A stretch of DNA of 55,184 nt from JBHGAV01 sp041946685 (GCA_041946685.1 JBHGAV010000024.1:1-55184); one strand, 5' to 3'. Numbered from the stretch's first letter, positions 42,798-51,525 are shown. The notes: generated by a model from the sequence alone, not told the origin. Made by a program: numbers and translations.

Positions 42798-44950
42798 GAG
42801 TACTCTTTTACCATGCGGACCAAGCCCGCCGTTCCATTCACCTCGACGAGCTGGCCGTCTTTCAGCATCCGCGTCGCTCCTTGAACGCCCGTCACCATGG
42901 GCAAACCGTACTCGCGGGCCACAACCGAGCCGTGGGAGAGCTGCCCGCCGGTCTCCGTCACCAGCGCCGCGATTCGCCCGAAGACCACCGTCCACCCCGG
43001 ATCGATGCCCCGGGTGACCAACACTTCACCGGCAGCGACGCTGTCCAGGTCGCGGGGTGTCAACAGCACGCGCGCCGCCCCCCGAGCCGTTCCCGGACTC
43101 ACCGGCTGTCCGCACAGCACGTCGCCCTCCTCCTGCTGCTCCCATACGGGCTGACTGCCGCGGAGAAAGGCGGGGTAGTCGGCCCCGGCGGATCGTTCCA
43201 GGCGGATGAACTCGGCCTTGCGCCGCGAGATTGCTTCCTGCGGCAGAGGCGATCCCCTCGCCGCATGGCGTAGCTCATCCATGGTTGCGAAGAAAATGTC
43301 CTCGCCCGGCGGGAGCAAGCGGCCCATCCGCAGCGCCAGCGTCCGCTGCAACGCCAGCGTCTTCTGCCAGTAGAAACGCTGCTCCTCGCGCAAGATCATG
43401 TAGCGCTGGACGGCTGCAATCAGCCAGGTACCCAGGCCCGCTCCTGTCCTCTGGCGGACTTGCAGTCTGGGGCGCTCCCGCTCACCGCCGCTGGCCAGGC
43501 GAAGAACCTCCTCCGGCGTCTCGGCGAAGGTAGGACGGTAGATGTCCAGGCTGAAAGAACGATGTCCGTACGCCTCGCAGAACGCACGCCAGTCGCTTTC
43601 GGTCTTGACCGCAGCCAGCGCGGCGTTCAGCTCGACCGATTTGTTCGGCAAGCCTGCCACTAACCGAGCGGCCAGGTCGCCCCCAAGCGACCGCCTCAAA
43701 AGGCTGTACAACACGTCGGCATGCGTTAGGCTCCAGCGGTGTATGGCGAGCAGCCGGGCGTTGAGAGCCTGGGCCCGCTCCATCCGCCTCCACAGATCCT
43801 CCACGCTCTCCTCTCCGCCGACGAGCGCGGCCATTGCTGCGTCGTGCTCGAGAGTGAATCTCTCCCACACGCGAAAGTTGTGAAAAGGGGAGCAGTTGGC
43901 CGGATCGCGCAGGAAATTCCAGAGCAGGGAAGCCGCAATCCGGGGGTTGAGCAGCGAACTCGGGTACGCCGCCTGCTTGCGCAAATCCGTGTTTCCTTCG
44001 GGAAAGTACCGCCGCGCGTCCTCAGGCAGCAGCCTTTTCGGAAACCGCTTGTAGAGCACCTGGAAGACGTGGACGTTGACGTACGGATGCCCCTGGTAGA
44101 GCTTGGTGAGAGGCAGGTTCTCCGGCGGCCGGTAGCCCAGGAAACGAAGCGGATCGCGGATGGCCAGCGGCTCCAGCAGTTCCCGGATCAGCGTCCAGCC
44201 GAGCGGAGAGACCGGCTGCGGGAAGCGCTCGTTCAGAAAGCCGCTGGTCCACAGGTGATCGTCCCCCGGCAGGTCTTCGGTGAAGAAGCCCGTGGCGCAG
44301 GCCGTGACGGGACGGCTCTGGAAGAGATACAGCCGGTCCTCCCAGAATCCCCACTCGATGTCCTGAGGCCCGCCGAACAGTCTCTCCAAGCCGGCCAGTG
44401 CCTTTGTGAGCTGCCTGGCCAGATCCTGGCGGAGCGGACCCGAGCCGGTAGTACATTCAATGACAGGCCGCGCCGCGCCCGTCACGGGGTCCATCGAGAA
44501 CGCCACGCCAGCCACGTCCGCGGGGATCATGGTTTGGACTACCACGGCCATTCGCGGCTGCTCGGCGTCCGCGGCCAGCGCATTCCGATACGCAACCGCG
44601 CGCTCGTTCCACAGTGATTCGCGGCACCGCGCCACGGCATCGAGCACGGCCTCCTCGCCCCGGACGCTCAGGTATGTGTCCTGCTGGCCGGCGAACGAAG
44701 CGCTGGGTAGGTCTTCCGTGGTCGCCGACGAGCGCACCGCAACACTATCGACGCCCAGGCGGCGCCAGGCCTGCCGGATCGCCTCCTCCAGCGCTGGCGC
44801 TGCCTCCCAATCGGCGCGGGTCGTGACACAAAAGCCGGCAGGCACCGGGAAACCGGCCCGCGCCATCGCCGCCAGGCGGCTGCCCTTGCCACCCAAGACT
44901 TCGGGCGAGGCGTCGCCTTCACCATCCAGCCATGCGATCCACTGGCTCAC
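42794..44950 (-). CDS. PEP-utilising enzyme, rifampin phosphotransferase-like
   Basis: A 718-residue three-domain phosphotransferase. The N-terminal ATP-grasp domain (about 1-225) starts GGKGSRLAAMARAGFPVPAGF and has VAVRSSATTEDLPSASFAGQ. A middle helical domain (about 226-610) has no catalytic signature. The C-terminal swivelling domain (about 620-718) has the phosphohistidine in GGQLSHGSVVAREYG. This layout matches rifampin phosphotransferase more than PEP synthase, which has a TIM-barrel end. Substrate unknown; resistance is not demonstrated. Coupled to the UPF0182 gene. Confidence 0.82.
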   Translation of the reverse strand: MSQWIAWLDGEGDASPEVLGGKGSRLAAMARAGFPVPAGFCVTTRADWEAAPALEEAIRQAWRRLGVDSVAVRSSATTEDLPSASFAGQQDTYLSVRGEEAVLDAVARCRESLWNERAVAYRNALAADAEQPRMAVVVQTMIPADVAGVAFSMDPVTGAARPVIECTTGSGPLRQDLARQLTKALAGLERLFGGPQDIEWGFWEDRLYLFQSRPVTACATGFFTEDLPGDDHLWTSGFLNERFPQPVSPLGWTLIRELLEPLAIRDPLRFLGYRPPENLPLTKLYQGHPYVNVHVFQVLYKRFPKRLLPEDARRYFPEGNTDLRKQAAYPSSLLNPRIAASLLWNFLRDPANCSPFHNFRVWERFTLEHDAAMAALVGGEESVEDLWRRMERAQALNARLLAIHRWSLTHADVLYSLLRRSLGGDLAARLVAGLPNKSVELNAALAAVKTESDWRAFCEAYGHRSFSLDIYRPTFAETPEEVLRLASGGERERPRLQVRQRTGAGLGTWLIAAVQRYMILREEQRFYWQKTLALQRTLALRMGRLLPPGEDIFFATMDELRHAARGSPLPQEAISRRKAEFIRLERSAGADYPAFLRGSQPVWEQQEEGDVLCGQPVSPGTARGAARVLLTPRDLDSVAAGEVLVTRGIDPGWTVVFGRIAALVTETGGQLSHGSVVAREYGLPMVTGVQGATRMLKDGQLVEVNGTAGLVRMVKEYS

Positions 44951-45004
44951 TGCCTAGAATGCTATCATCACGCCTTGCCTCAGAAGGTGTGAAAGAATGC
45001 CCTC

Positions 45005-45070
45005 GCAGACTAAAGTCCGCACCACCGCGCACAGGAGGTGGTTGAAGTGGCGCAGGCCTTCAGCCTGTGC
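45005..45070. repeat. Compound palindromic intergenic repeat
   Basis: Three short inverted repeats lie in tandem: GCAGAC/GTCCGC around a TAAA core at 45005-45020; ACCACC at 45021-45026 paired with GGTGGT at 45037-45042; and GCGCAGGC at 45050-45057 paired with GCCTGTGC at 45063-45070 around a CTTCA loop. It resembles the mobile REP-like palindromes with GACT-AGTC and CAGGC-GCCTG stems seen between genes in several bacterial phyla. Only one copy is visible here, so its repeat status in the genome is inferred. Confidence 0.5.
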
Positions 45071-45182
45071 GGCCAGCACAGAACGAGCGACCAAGCATTC
45101 CTTGACACCTTCGGAGACGTGCCTGTCGGGCTTTGATGTCTGGAGCTTCTCGGCGCGCAGTCTGTTGCGCCCGTATGGGAAG

Positions 45183-45866
45183 ATGTTCCTGCAATCGGTG
45201 GTCTTGCGACACCCGTTCCGGTTTCTGTCCGGCCTTCGGGAATACCGCCTGCGGACGCGGCCCGCCCGCTCGATGGACCACGCTATGGTGGGCATTTCGT
45301 CCTGGGACGGCCTGGCCGCGGAAGCCATCGGCGGCGAATGGGTTGTGGGGATGGGTTTCTGCCAGAAGCCGATCGAGCCGCCGTGCCCGTCGGGGAGGTT
45401 CAACCACCGGTGCTGGTTCCTGACCCGGGCCGAGGGCTCCGCTCTCCCGCCGGCCTGCCGGGCGTGCCAGGTCCGCGACATCGCCGAGCGGGCGCTTCCG
45501 GCCGGGGCGGCCCTGTATGCCATGACCTCGGCTGCTGACATCGCGAGCGATTTGCTCCTGCCGGTTTTGAGGAGCGGAGTCCCGCGACTATCACTGCTCT
45601 CGGTCTGTCCCTATTCGGTGCCTCCGCTCACTCTGGCGATGACCATCTGCGGCCTGCGGGGGATCGTGCAGAGTTACAGCGAGGGCGACTGCCGGGACTT
45701 CGCGACGTGGCTTAGGGCTGACGAGGGCGATAAGCGGGAGCAGACCCATCTACCGCCAGCGGCCCACACGCGCCTACTGGACTTCCTGGACCGCGTCGCC
45801 GCCGCACGCCGCGAGCAGCCCAGACGCTACACGCAGCAGGGCAACCTCTACGTACCGGCTCGGTGA
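45183..45866 (+). CDS. Conserved-looking Cys-rich protein of unknown function
   Basis: About 227 residues if it starts at the ATG at 45183. The frame is open further upstream, but that part runs through the palindromic repeat, so a downstream start is likelier. Eight or so cysteines cluster in two halves: FCQKP, PPCPSG, HRCWF and CRACQ (about residues 64-112), then SVCPY, TICG and GDCRDF. The spacing suggests a metal or Fe-S site. A possible nucleotide-like alpha/beta segment follows (YAMTSAADIASDLLLPVL). No family recognised. Its 3' end overlaps the convergent toxin gene by 19 bases. Confidence 0.55.
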   Translation: MFLQSVVLRHPFRFLSGLREYRLRTRPARSMDHAMVGISSWDGLAAEAIGGEWVVGMGFCQKPIEPPCPSGRFNHRCWFLTRAEGSALPPACRACQVRDIAERALPAGAALYAMTSAADIASDLLLPVLRSGVPRLSLLSVCPYSVPPLTLAMTICGLRGIVQSYSEGDCRDFATWLRADEGDKREQTHLPPAAHTRLLDFLDRVAAARREQPRRYTQQGNLYVPAR

Positions 45867-46219
45867 CTGTGGCCGTAGGCGTCTGGAGTTTGGCCGCGAA
45901 GCCCCAGTGCGACAGCCAGCGCGACGTCAAGCTCCCGCAGCCGAGTAATCCCAAGAGACCCAACGTAGTGAGTGAGAACGGACTTCGGCAGGCTCACCAA
46001 CTCATCGCAGTGGATGCTGGAGTCCTGTTTCAGTCCCTCGTCGGGTCCGGCCGCAACCTGTGTGCTCAGACCGTCGTGCTTGGAGTACACGGGCGCGCAG
46101 ATCAGCGTCGAGAAGCGTGAATCGACAAGTGCCTGCCTGCTCACGATGACGAAGACGCGCTGCTTCCGCGGATCACGGGCCCCCGGCTTCCGTACCAGGT
46201 ACATCTCGCCTCGCTTCAC
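45848..46219 (-). CDS. MazF/PemK-type endoribonuclease toxin
   Basis: A 123-residue toxin of the MazF/PemK family, which cleaves mRNA at short motifs. It starts KRGEMYLVRKP, close to the MazF N-terminus, with the beta-barrel segments VFVIVSRQALVDSRFSTLICAPV and DELVSLPKSVL typical of the fold. GTG start overlapping the antitoxin stop (GTGA). The tail beyond residue 110 is not family-like. It is paired with an upstream ribbon-helix-helix antitoxin and convergent with the Cys-rich gene. Confidence 0.85.
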   Translation of the reverse strand: MKRGEMYLVRKPGARDPRKQRVFVIVSRQALVDSRFSTLICAPVYSKHDGLSTQVAAGPDEGLKQDSSIHCDELVSLPKSVLTHYVGSLGITRLRELDVALAVALGLRGQTPDAYGHSHRAGT

Positions 46220-46437
46220 GGCAGTTGCTGGTAGCCCAGCGTGTCCATCGCCTCGCGGTTCAGGCGCGCAGCACTGCGATTGATGATCTCGATGTCCTTC
46301 CGGTCGCGCTCTTCCTCGGCGAGCCGTGCAAGATAAGCAACAGCGGCCCGTTCGAGCAGCGAAGAGCGGTTCTTGTCAACCCGGTCGAGCCGGACCAGAA
46401 GTTCCTTCGGGAGTGTGATCGATGTCTTGACTCTCAC
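46216..46437 (-). CDS. Ribbon-helix-helix antitoxin of the MazF pair
   Basis: A 73-residue antitoxin. The N-terminal VKTSITLPKELLVRLD and the following helix (NRSSLLERAAVAYLARL) form a CopG/MetJ-type ribbon-helix-helix DNA-binding domain. The C-terminal 25 residues would wrap the toxin. GTG start at 46437. It overlaps the toxin gene by four bases, the usual antitoxin-first order. Such pairs normally repress their own promoter; no operator is evident in the 92 bases upstream. Confidence 0.82.
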   Translation of the reverse strand: MRVKTSITLPKELLVRLDRVDKNRSSLLERAAVAYLARLAEEERDRKDIEIINRSAARLNREAMDTLGYQQLP

Positions 46438-46529
46438 AAGACAATCATACTCCCGTCTATCCTTTCAGTGTCGGTAGTGCGCTGAATCTGTGCTTGCTGC
46501 ACGCCCATGGAGAGGCGGGATGGGGCACC

Positions 46530-47243
46530 TTAGCGCCGGGGATGGCAGGTGTTCCGCTCGGCCAGACGGCTGGCGGCGAAGCGAACCAGCGCGCTTCCAG
46601 ATCCCTTCGCTATGGAGATTTCTTCTTCGTACGCCTGCCGGCTCCTCCGAGCGTCTTCGGGTTGCTTCTCGTATTGGTATGCCTCTGCGGTGCAGAGCCA
46701 TCGATGCGCGATCAGGAGGGGCAAGTAGTGGCTGAAGGGCCCCTGCGGGTTGGCCGCCTGATAATCGGTCGCGAATTTGGCCTCACGTTCGGGACAGTCG
46801 TGAAACCCTTCCCACTCGTAGCACGGGCGAAGGCGATCCACATATTCCCGGGCAAGGGCCGGGGCGGCAGCTTCCGGCGATGCGGCCGCAAGGCGACGCT
46901 CGTAACTGAGCCAGGCGGCATAGATCATCGAGTCCGTTCCCTCGTGCAAACCTGGCAGAACCGGGCGAACTCTCTGGGAACGATATGCCTGATACCGCCG
47001 GAGATACTGGGTGAGCTCATCCTGAACGCCGGGAGGATAAGCCTTGACGTCAATCTTCTCGTGCGCCGAGGACAGTAGAAGATCGAGCAGCAGATCGCCG
47101 GCGCTATGATTGCCCCGTTGTACCCCAAGGGCAATGGGCATGATGGAGCACGCGGCGACGGCAGCGACGCCCAGGAGCTTGCTGAAAAACCTGCCGGGCA
47201 AGTCGGGAGACTTACCCCACGAGCACGCAAATCGTTGATTCAC
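46530..47243 (-). CDS. Hypothetical protein, probably exported or membrane-anchored
   Basis: An ORF of 237 residues if it begins at the GTG at 47243; the frame stays open to 47342. A hydrophobic stretch (LLGVAAVAACSIMPIALG) near the start looks like a signal or anchor. The body is mostly helical with Tyr/Arg-rich parts (YLRRYQAYRSQR, WEGFHDCPEREAKFATDY, FSHYLPLLIAHRWLC). No family recognised. The start is uncertain and no ribosome site is clear. It stands alone between the toxin pair and pyrC. Confidence 0.5.
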   Translation of the reverse strand: MNQRFACSWGKSPDLPGRFFSKLLGVAAVAACSIMPIALGVQRGNHSAGDLLLDLLLSSAHEKIDVKAYPPGVQDELTQYLRRYQAYRSQRVRPVLPGLHEGTDSMIYAAWLSYERRLAAASPEAAAPALAREYVDRLRPCYEWEGFHDCPEREAKFATDYQAANPQGPFSHYLPLLIAHRWLCTAEAYQYEKQPEDARRSRQAYEEEISIAKGSGSALVRFAASRLAERNTCHPRR

Positions 47244-47391
47244 CGTGTAGGATAAGACTCCTGTCTTGTCCCGTCCACCATTGCCGCAGGTTTTTCTGCA
47301 AGCTCCCAGGGCTCGGAAAAACCGGCGCGCCATCCTTCTCACGCTGTTATCCTCAGAACTGAGCCGGCGGCTCGGGAGACGTTTCGCTGCG

Positions 47392-48672
47392 TTACTCCCT
47401 CCTCCACACCACCTCGCCGTCGACCACCGTGGCGACGGGGCCGCCGCGGAAGACCTTGCCGTCCAGCGGCGTGTTACGGCTTTTGGAAAACGACCGGTTC
47501 AGGTCGTACTTCCACTCCAGCTCCGGGTCAAATAGGGTGACGTCGCCCGCCGCCCCCACCGCCAGCGTCCCCCGGTCCAGCTTCAGAACCCGCGCCGGTC
47601 CCACCGTGAACAACTCGACCAGCCGCATCAGGGAGATCTTCCCGGTGTGGACCAGCGTCTCCAGCGCGGTTCCGAGCGCCGTCTCCAGTCCGATGATGCC
47701 GAAGGGACACCGCTCGAACTCCTGCATCTTCTCGCTGCCGGGATGCGGTGCGTGATCGGTGGCGATGGCGTCCACCACTCCGGACGCGATCCCCTCGACT
47801 ACGGCGGCCACGTCCCCGCGCGAGCGCAGCGGCGGCTTCATCTTGTAGTCGCTGTCGTAGGGCGGCATGTCGACGTCGGCCATCGACATGTGGTGCGGCG
47901 TGGCCTCGCAGGTTACCGGCAAGCCCTGGGCCTTGGCCCGCGCCACCATCTCCACCGACCGGCGCGTCGAGATGTGCGCCACGTGGTAGCGCGCCCCCGT
48001 GAACTCCGCCAGAAGCAGGTCCCGCGCCACGATGATGTCCTCGGCGCAACCCGGAATCCCGCGCATCCCCAGCCGCGTCGACTGTATGCCTTCGTGCATG
48101 TCGCCGCCGGCGCTGAGGTCCAAGTCCTCGCAGTGCTGGATCACAAGCAGGTCGAACGCCCTGGCCGTCTCCAGGGCGCGCCGCATGACGCGTGCGTTCA
48201 TCACCGGACGGCCGTCGTCGGAAACGGCGACGATCCCCGCCTTTTTCATCGAACCCATCTCGGCCAGGGTCTCCCCCGAACTGCCCTTGGTGATGGAGCC
48301 GACGGGGAACACGTTGACCACGGCATGACGGCTGGCGCGCTCGACGATGTAGCTGGTCACCGTGGGGTTGTCATTCACCGGCGAGGTGTTGGGCATCGGA
48401 CAGACCGACGTGAATCCGCCCGCCGCGGCCGCCTTGGAGCCGGTCTCGATCGTCTCGGCGTGCTCAAAGCCGGGTTCCCGCAGGTGGACATGCATGTCGA
48501 TGAAACCCGGCGCCACCACCAGCCCGCGGGCGTCCAGCACGCCGGCACCCTGTGCCTGCAATCCCCTGCCAACGGCGGCGATCCTGCCGCCCTGGATCAA
48601 CACGTCGGCCGTTTCATCCCGCCCCGAGGCAGGGTCGATCACTCTTCCGTTCCTTATCAGAAGGTCTGCCAT
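47392..48672 (-). CDS. pyrC: Dihydroorotase PyrC
   Basis: A 426-residue type I dihydroorotase, which closes carbamoyl-aspartate to dihydroorotate in pyrimidine synthesis. The zinc motif is FIDMHVHLREPG, with YHVAHISTRRSV and the catalytic Asp in IATDHAPH. The N- and C-terminal beta-sandwich strands are present (ADLLIRNGRVIDPASG). The ATG at 48672, preceded by GGGGTGAG, is chosen over a GTG two codons earlier. It starts just after the pyrB stop, so it is coupled to it. Confidence 0.94.
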   Translation of the reverse strand: MADLLIRNGRVIDPASGRDETADVLIQGGRIAAVGRGLQAQGAGVLDARGLVVAPGFIDMHVHLREPGFEHAETIETGSKAAAAGGFTSVCPMPNTSPVNDNPTVTSYIVERASRHAVVNVFPVGSITKGSSGETLAEMGSMKKAGIVAVSDDGRPVMNARVMRRALETARAFDLLVIQHCEDLDLSAGGDMHEGIQSTRLGMRGIPGCAEDIIVARDLLLAEFTGARYHVAHISTRRSVEMVARAKAQGLPVTCEATPHHMSMADVDMPPYDSDYKMKPPLRSRGDVAAVVEGIASGVVDAIATDHAPHPGSEKMQEFERCPFGIIGLETALGTALETLVHTGKISLMRLVELFTVGPARVLKLDRGTLAVGAAGDVTLFDPELEWKYDLNRSFSKSRNTPLDGKVFRGGPVATVVDGEVVWRRE

Positions 48673-48674
48673 AC

Positions 48675-49583
48675 TCACCCCAGAATCCGCTCCAGCACCG
48701 CCATGCGGACAGCGACTCCGTTTTCCACCTGGTTCAGAATCACCGACACCTGGGAATCCGCGACCTCGGAGGCGATCTCGCGCCCGCGGTTAATGGGCCC
48801 CGGGTGCATCACGATGGCGCCCGGCTTTGCCAGTTCCAGGTGCTCCAGGCGCAGGCCGAAGAACTGGAAATACTCGCCCGCCGGGAAGGCCGCCTCGTGC
48901 TGCCGCTCCAGTTGCACGCGCAGCATCATGATCACGTTGGCGTCGCGGATCGCCTCCCGGATATCGTGTGTGAGCCGCACGCCAGGCGCGATTTGCGCCA
49001 ATTCGCCCGGCAGCAGGGGCGCGGGCCCGCAAAGCACGATATCGACGCCGAACTTCGAAAGCAAGTAGATGTTCGAGCGCGCCACGCGGCTGTGCGCGAT
49101 GTCGCCGATGATCGCCACGCGCAAGCCCTCCAGGGTGGGCCGGTAGTCCAGAATCGTGCGCGCGTCCAGCAAGGCCTGCGTGGGATGCTCGTGCGTGCCG
49201 TCGCCGGCGTTGATGATGGGCGTCGGCAGGTGGCGCGCCAGGAAGTGCGGCGCGCCCGAAGCCGCGTGCCGCATGACGATGGCGTTAGGCCGCATCGCCG
49301 CCAGCGTATTCAGGGTGTCCACCAGCGACTCGCCCTTGGTGACGCTCGATCCTGAGGCCGTGATCGAAATGGCGTCGGCCCCCAGCCGCTTGGCGGCGAT
49401 CTCGAAGCTGGTCCTCGTCCGGGTGGACGCTTCGTAGAACAGGTTCACGATCATCCGCCCCTTCAGGATGTCCAGCCGCTTGAATGCCTGGTCCTGCATG
49501 GGCTGGAAATCCTTGGCGCGGTTCAGGATCGATTCGATCTCTTCGCGCGGCAAATCTTCGATTCCGAGGAGTCCCCGGGGCAT
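48675..49583 (-). CDS. pyrB: Aspartate carbamoyltransferase PyrB
   Basis: A 302-residue catalytic subunit of aspartate transcarbamoylase. The carbamoyl-phosphate site is STRTRTSFE, with GESLVDT, MRHAASGAP and GDGTHEHPTQALLD following, and HPGPINRG near the C-terminus. No pyrI regulatory gene is adjacent; together with the following dihydroorotase gene this fits a PyrB-PyrC complex as in Aquifex-type enzymes (inference). It begins 3 bases after pyrR. Confidence 0.95.
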   Translation of the reverse strand: MPRGLLGIEDLPREEIESILNRAKDFQPMQDQAFKRLDILKGRMIVNLFYEASTRTRTSFEIAAKRLGADAISITASGSSVTKGESLVDTLNTLAAMRPNAIVMRHAASGAPHFLARHLPTPIINAGDGTHEHPTQALLDARTILDYRPTLEGLRVAIIGDIAHSRVARSNIYLLSKFGVDIVLCGPAPLLPGELAQIAPGVRLTHDIREAIRDANVIMMLRVQLERQHEAAFPAGEYFQFFGLRLEHLELAKPGAIVMHPGPINRGREIASEVADSQVSVILNQVENGVAVRMAVLERILG

Positions 49584-49586
49584 ATC

Positions 49587-50141
49587 CTAGTCCTCCACAC
49601 GCTCCACCAGCATGACCTTCTCCGTCTGGTCGATTTCCTCGAATTTCACTTCGATGATTTCGTTGTCGGTGGTTTGCACCATGCGCCCGATGTAGCGGGC
49701 TTCGATCGGCAGCTCGCGGTGGCCGCGGTCGATGAGCACCAGCAGTTGAACCCGCGCCGGCCGCCCGTGATGGAACAGGGCGTCCAATGCGGCCCGCACC
49801 GTCCGGCCGGTGTACAGCACGTCGTCCATGAGAATGACGTCCATTCCCGTGACGGGGAAGCCGATCTCGCTGGTGTTGAGCACCGGCCGGTCGGCGATGG
49901 TGGACAGGTCGTCCCGGTACAGGCTGATGTCCAGGATGCCGACCGGTATCTTGCGCTTCTCCAGCTCCTCAATCTTGGCGGCCAGCCTCTGGGCCAGCGG
50001 CACGCCCCTCCGGCGAATGCCTACAAAGGCCAGCTTATCCAAATTGGCGGTTCTCTCGAGGATCTCGTGCGCCAGCCGGACCAGGGTCCGGTCCATCTCG
50101 GAGGCGCTCATTAGTTGGGTCTTTTCGCGGGTCTTTGCCAT
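49587..50141 (-). CDS. pyrR: Pyrimidine operon regulator/uracil phosphoribosyltransferase PyrR
   Basis: A 184-residue PyrR. It binds UMP and attenuates pyr operons, and also converts uracil and PRPP to UMP. The PRPP loop is VILMDDVLYTGRTVRAA, and FVGIRRRGVPLAQRL and ISLYRDDLS are typical. It heads the operon pyrR-pyrB-pyrC. Only 79 bases separate it from the divergent hom gene, so a full attenuator leader does not fit upstream, and no anti-antiterminator hairpin is obvious there. Confidence 0.95.
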   Translation of the reverse strand: MAKTREKTQLMSASEMDRTLVRLAHEILERTANLDKLAFVGIRRRGVPLAQRLAAKIEELEKRKIPVGILDISLYRDDLSTIADRPVLNTSEIGFPVTGMDVILMDDVLYTGRTVRAALDALFHHGRPARVQLLVLIDRGHRELPIEARYIGRMVQTTDNEIIEVKFEEIDQTEKVMLVERVED

Positions 50142-50206
50142 GGGTTCGTGGTTTCGGTCGCTTCAGATTAGCACAGGAAAAAGCCGGTCAAAGCCGCGCC
50201 TGTTGC

Positions 50207-50212
50207 TATGAT
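50207..50212 (+). promoter_or_regulatory. Likely -10 element of hom, giving a leaderless start
   Basis: TATGAT differs from the TATAAT consensus at one base and ends 8 bases before the hom ATG. A transcript starting 7-9 bases downstream would begin at or next to the ATG. No Shine-Dalgarno sequence precedes the gene. The -35 region is not clear. Confidence 0.45.
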
Positions 50213-50220
50213 AACGACTT

Positions 50221-51525
50221 ATGGACGATGTGAATGTTGGAATTGTGGGCCTCGGCAACGTGGGCACGGGCACGGTGACCATTTTGGCCGAGAACGCGGA
50301 GCAGATCGCCCAGAAACTGGGCTTCCGGCTGCGGGTGAAGGCCGTTTCCAGCCTGGATGCCGACACGCGGGTGCTGCCCGAAGCGCTCGGCCCGGTAGAG
50401 CGGAGCCTGGACTGGCGCAGCGTGGCCACGCACCCCGAAGTGGAGATTGTGGTCGAACTGGTCGGTGGCACCACCGTCGCCCGCCAGATACTGGAGACCG
50501 CGATCGATCACGGCAAGTCCGTCATCACCGCCAACAAGGAGCTGATGGCCCTGGCCGGCCCGGATATCTGGGACCGCGCCATCAAGGCGGGAGTCAACGT
50601 CGCCATGGAGGCCAGCGTGGCCGGAGGCATTCCGATTCACGCCGTCCTGCGCGAAGGGATCTCCGGCGACCGCGTGGAAGCCTTCTATGGCATCCTGAAC
50701 GGCACCAGCAACTTCATTCTGACCGAGATCGAAAAGCGCGGCGACGCCCTGGAAACGGTCCTCGCCGAAGCGCAGCGGCTGGGTTACGCCGAAGCCAATC
50801 CCAGCGCCGACATCGACGGCTTCGACGCGCGCTCCAAGCTGGTGATCCTGGCGGCGCTGGCTTTCGGCGAGAGGATCACACCCTCGGACGTTTATATGGA
50901 GGGGATCCGGCGGATTACGCCGATCGACTTCCAGTACGCGCACCGTCTCGGCCACACCATCCGGCTGCTATGCGCCGCCCGGCAGACCAAGGAAGGCCTG
51001 ATTCTCTCCGTCCGCCCGGCGCTCATCCCGCAGTCGACGATCCTGGCCGGGGTGCAGGGCTCTTACAACGCCGTCTGGGTGAAGGGGCACTACGGCGAGG
51101 ACACTTTCTACTACGGTCGGGGTGCGGGGCCGCGTCCCACCGGCGTGGCCGTGGTAAGCGACCTGATGCGCGTCGCCCGCGAGATTCGGTTCGGTCATCC
51201 CGAGCGCGTTTCGCCTTTTGCGCACGAGCGTCTGGGCGAATACGATCCAATTCCGGTGACCCGCCAGAAACGGGCTTACTACCTGCGTTTCCATGTCGTG
51301 GACCGGCCCGGGATCATCGCCGCTCTGGCCGGCATCCTGGCGGAGAAGAAGATCAGCCTGGACGCGGTGCTGCAACTCCCCTGTGACGACAAGCGGGACG
51401 TGCCCTTCGTGATCACCGTGGAACCTACCACCGAGCAGGCCGTGCGCGAAGCCGTGGATCAGATGTCCGGCCTGGACTTCCTATTGGAACCCCCGCTGGC
51501 GCTGCCCATGGAGGCGGGGCTGTAG
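50221..51525 (+). CDS. hom: Homoserine dehydrogenase
   Basis: A 434-residue homoserine dehydrogenase, which reduces aspartate semialdehyde on the way to threonine and methionine. The N-terminal NAD(P) site is GIVGLGNVGTGT, the catalytic Lys is in VITANKELMA, the substrate loop is GILNGTSNFILTEI, and a C-terminal ACT domain (HVVDRPGIIAALAGILAEKKISL) is the likely threonine sensor. ATG start without a ribosome site. Its last 67 bases overlap the convergent thiE gene. Confidence 0.95.
   Translation: MDDVNVGIVGLGNVGTGTVTILAENAEQIAQKLGFRLRVKAVSSLDADTRVLPEALGPVERSLDWRSVATHPEVEIVVELVGGTTVARQILETAIDHGKSVITANKELMALAGPDIWDRAIKAGVNVAMEASVAGGIPIHAVLREGISGDRVEAFYGILNGTSNFILTEIEKRGDALETVLAEAQRLGYAEANPSADIDGFDARSKLVILAALAFGERITPSDVYMEGIRRITPIDFQYAHRLGHTIRLLCAARQTKEGLILSVRPALIPQSTILAGVQGSYNAVWVKGHYGEDTFYYGRGAGPRPTGVAVVSDLMRVAREIRFGHPERVSPFAHERLGEYDPIPVTRQKRAYYLRFHVVDRPGIIAALAGILAEKKISLDAVLQLPCDDKRDVPFVITVEPTTEQAVREAVDQMSGLDFLLEPPLALPMEAGL

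Noticed and set aside
45848..46437. The MazF pair as a novel defence island with its neighbours
   Set aside because: It is a standard two-gene toxin-antitoxin unit; the flanking genes are unassigned and show no defence-related motif.
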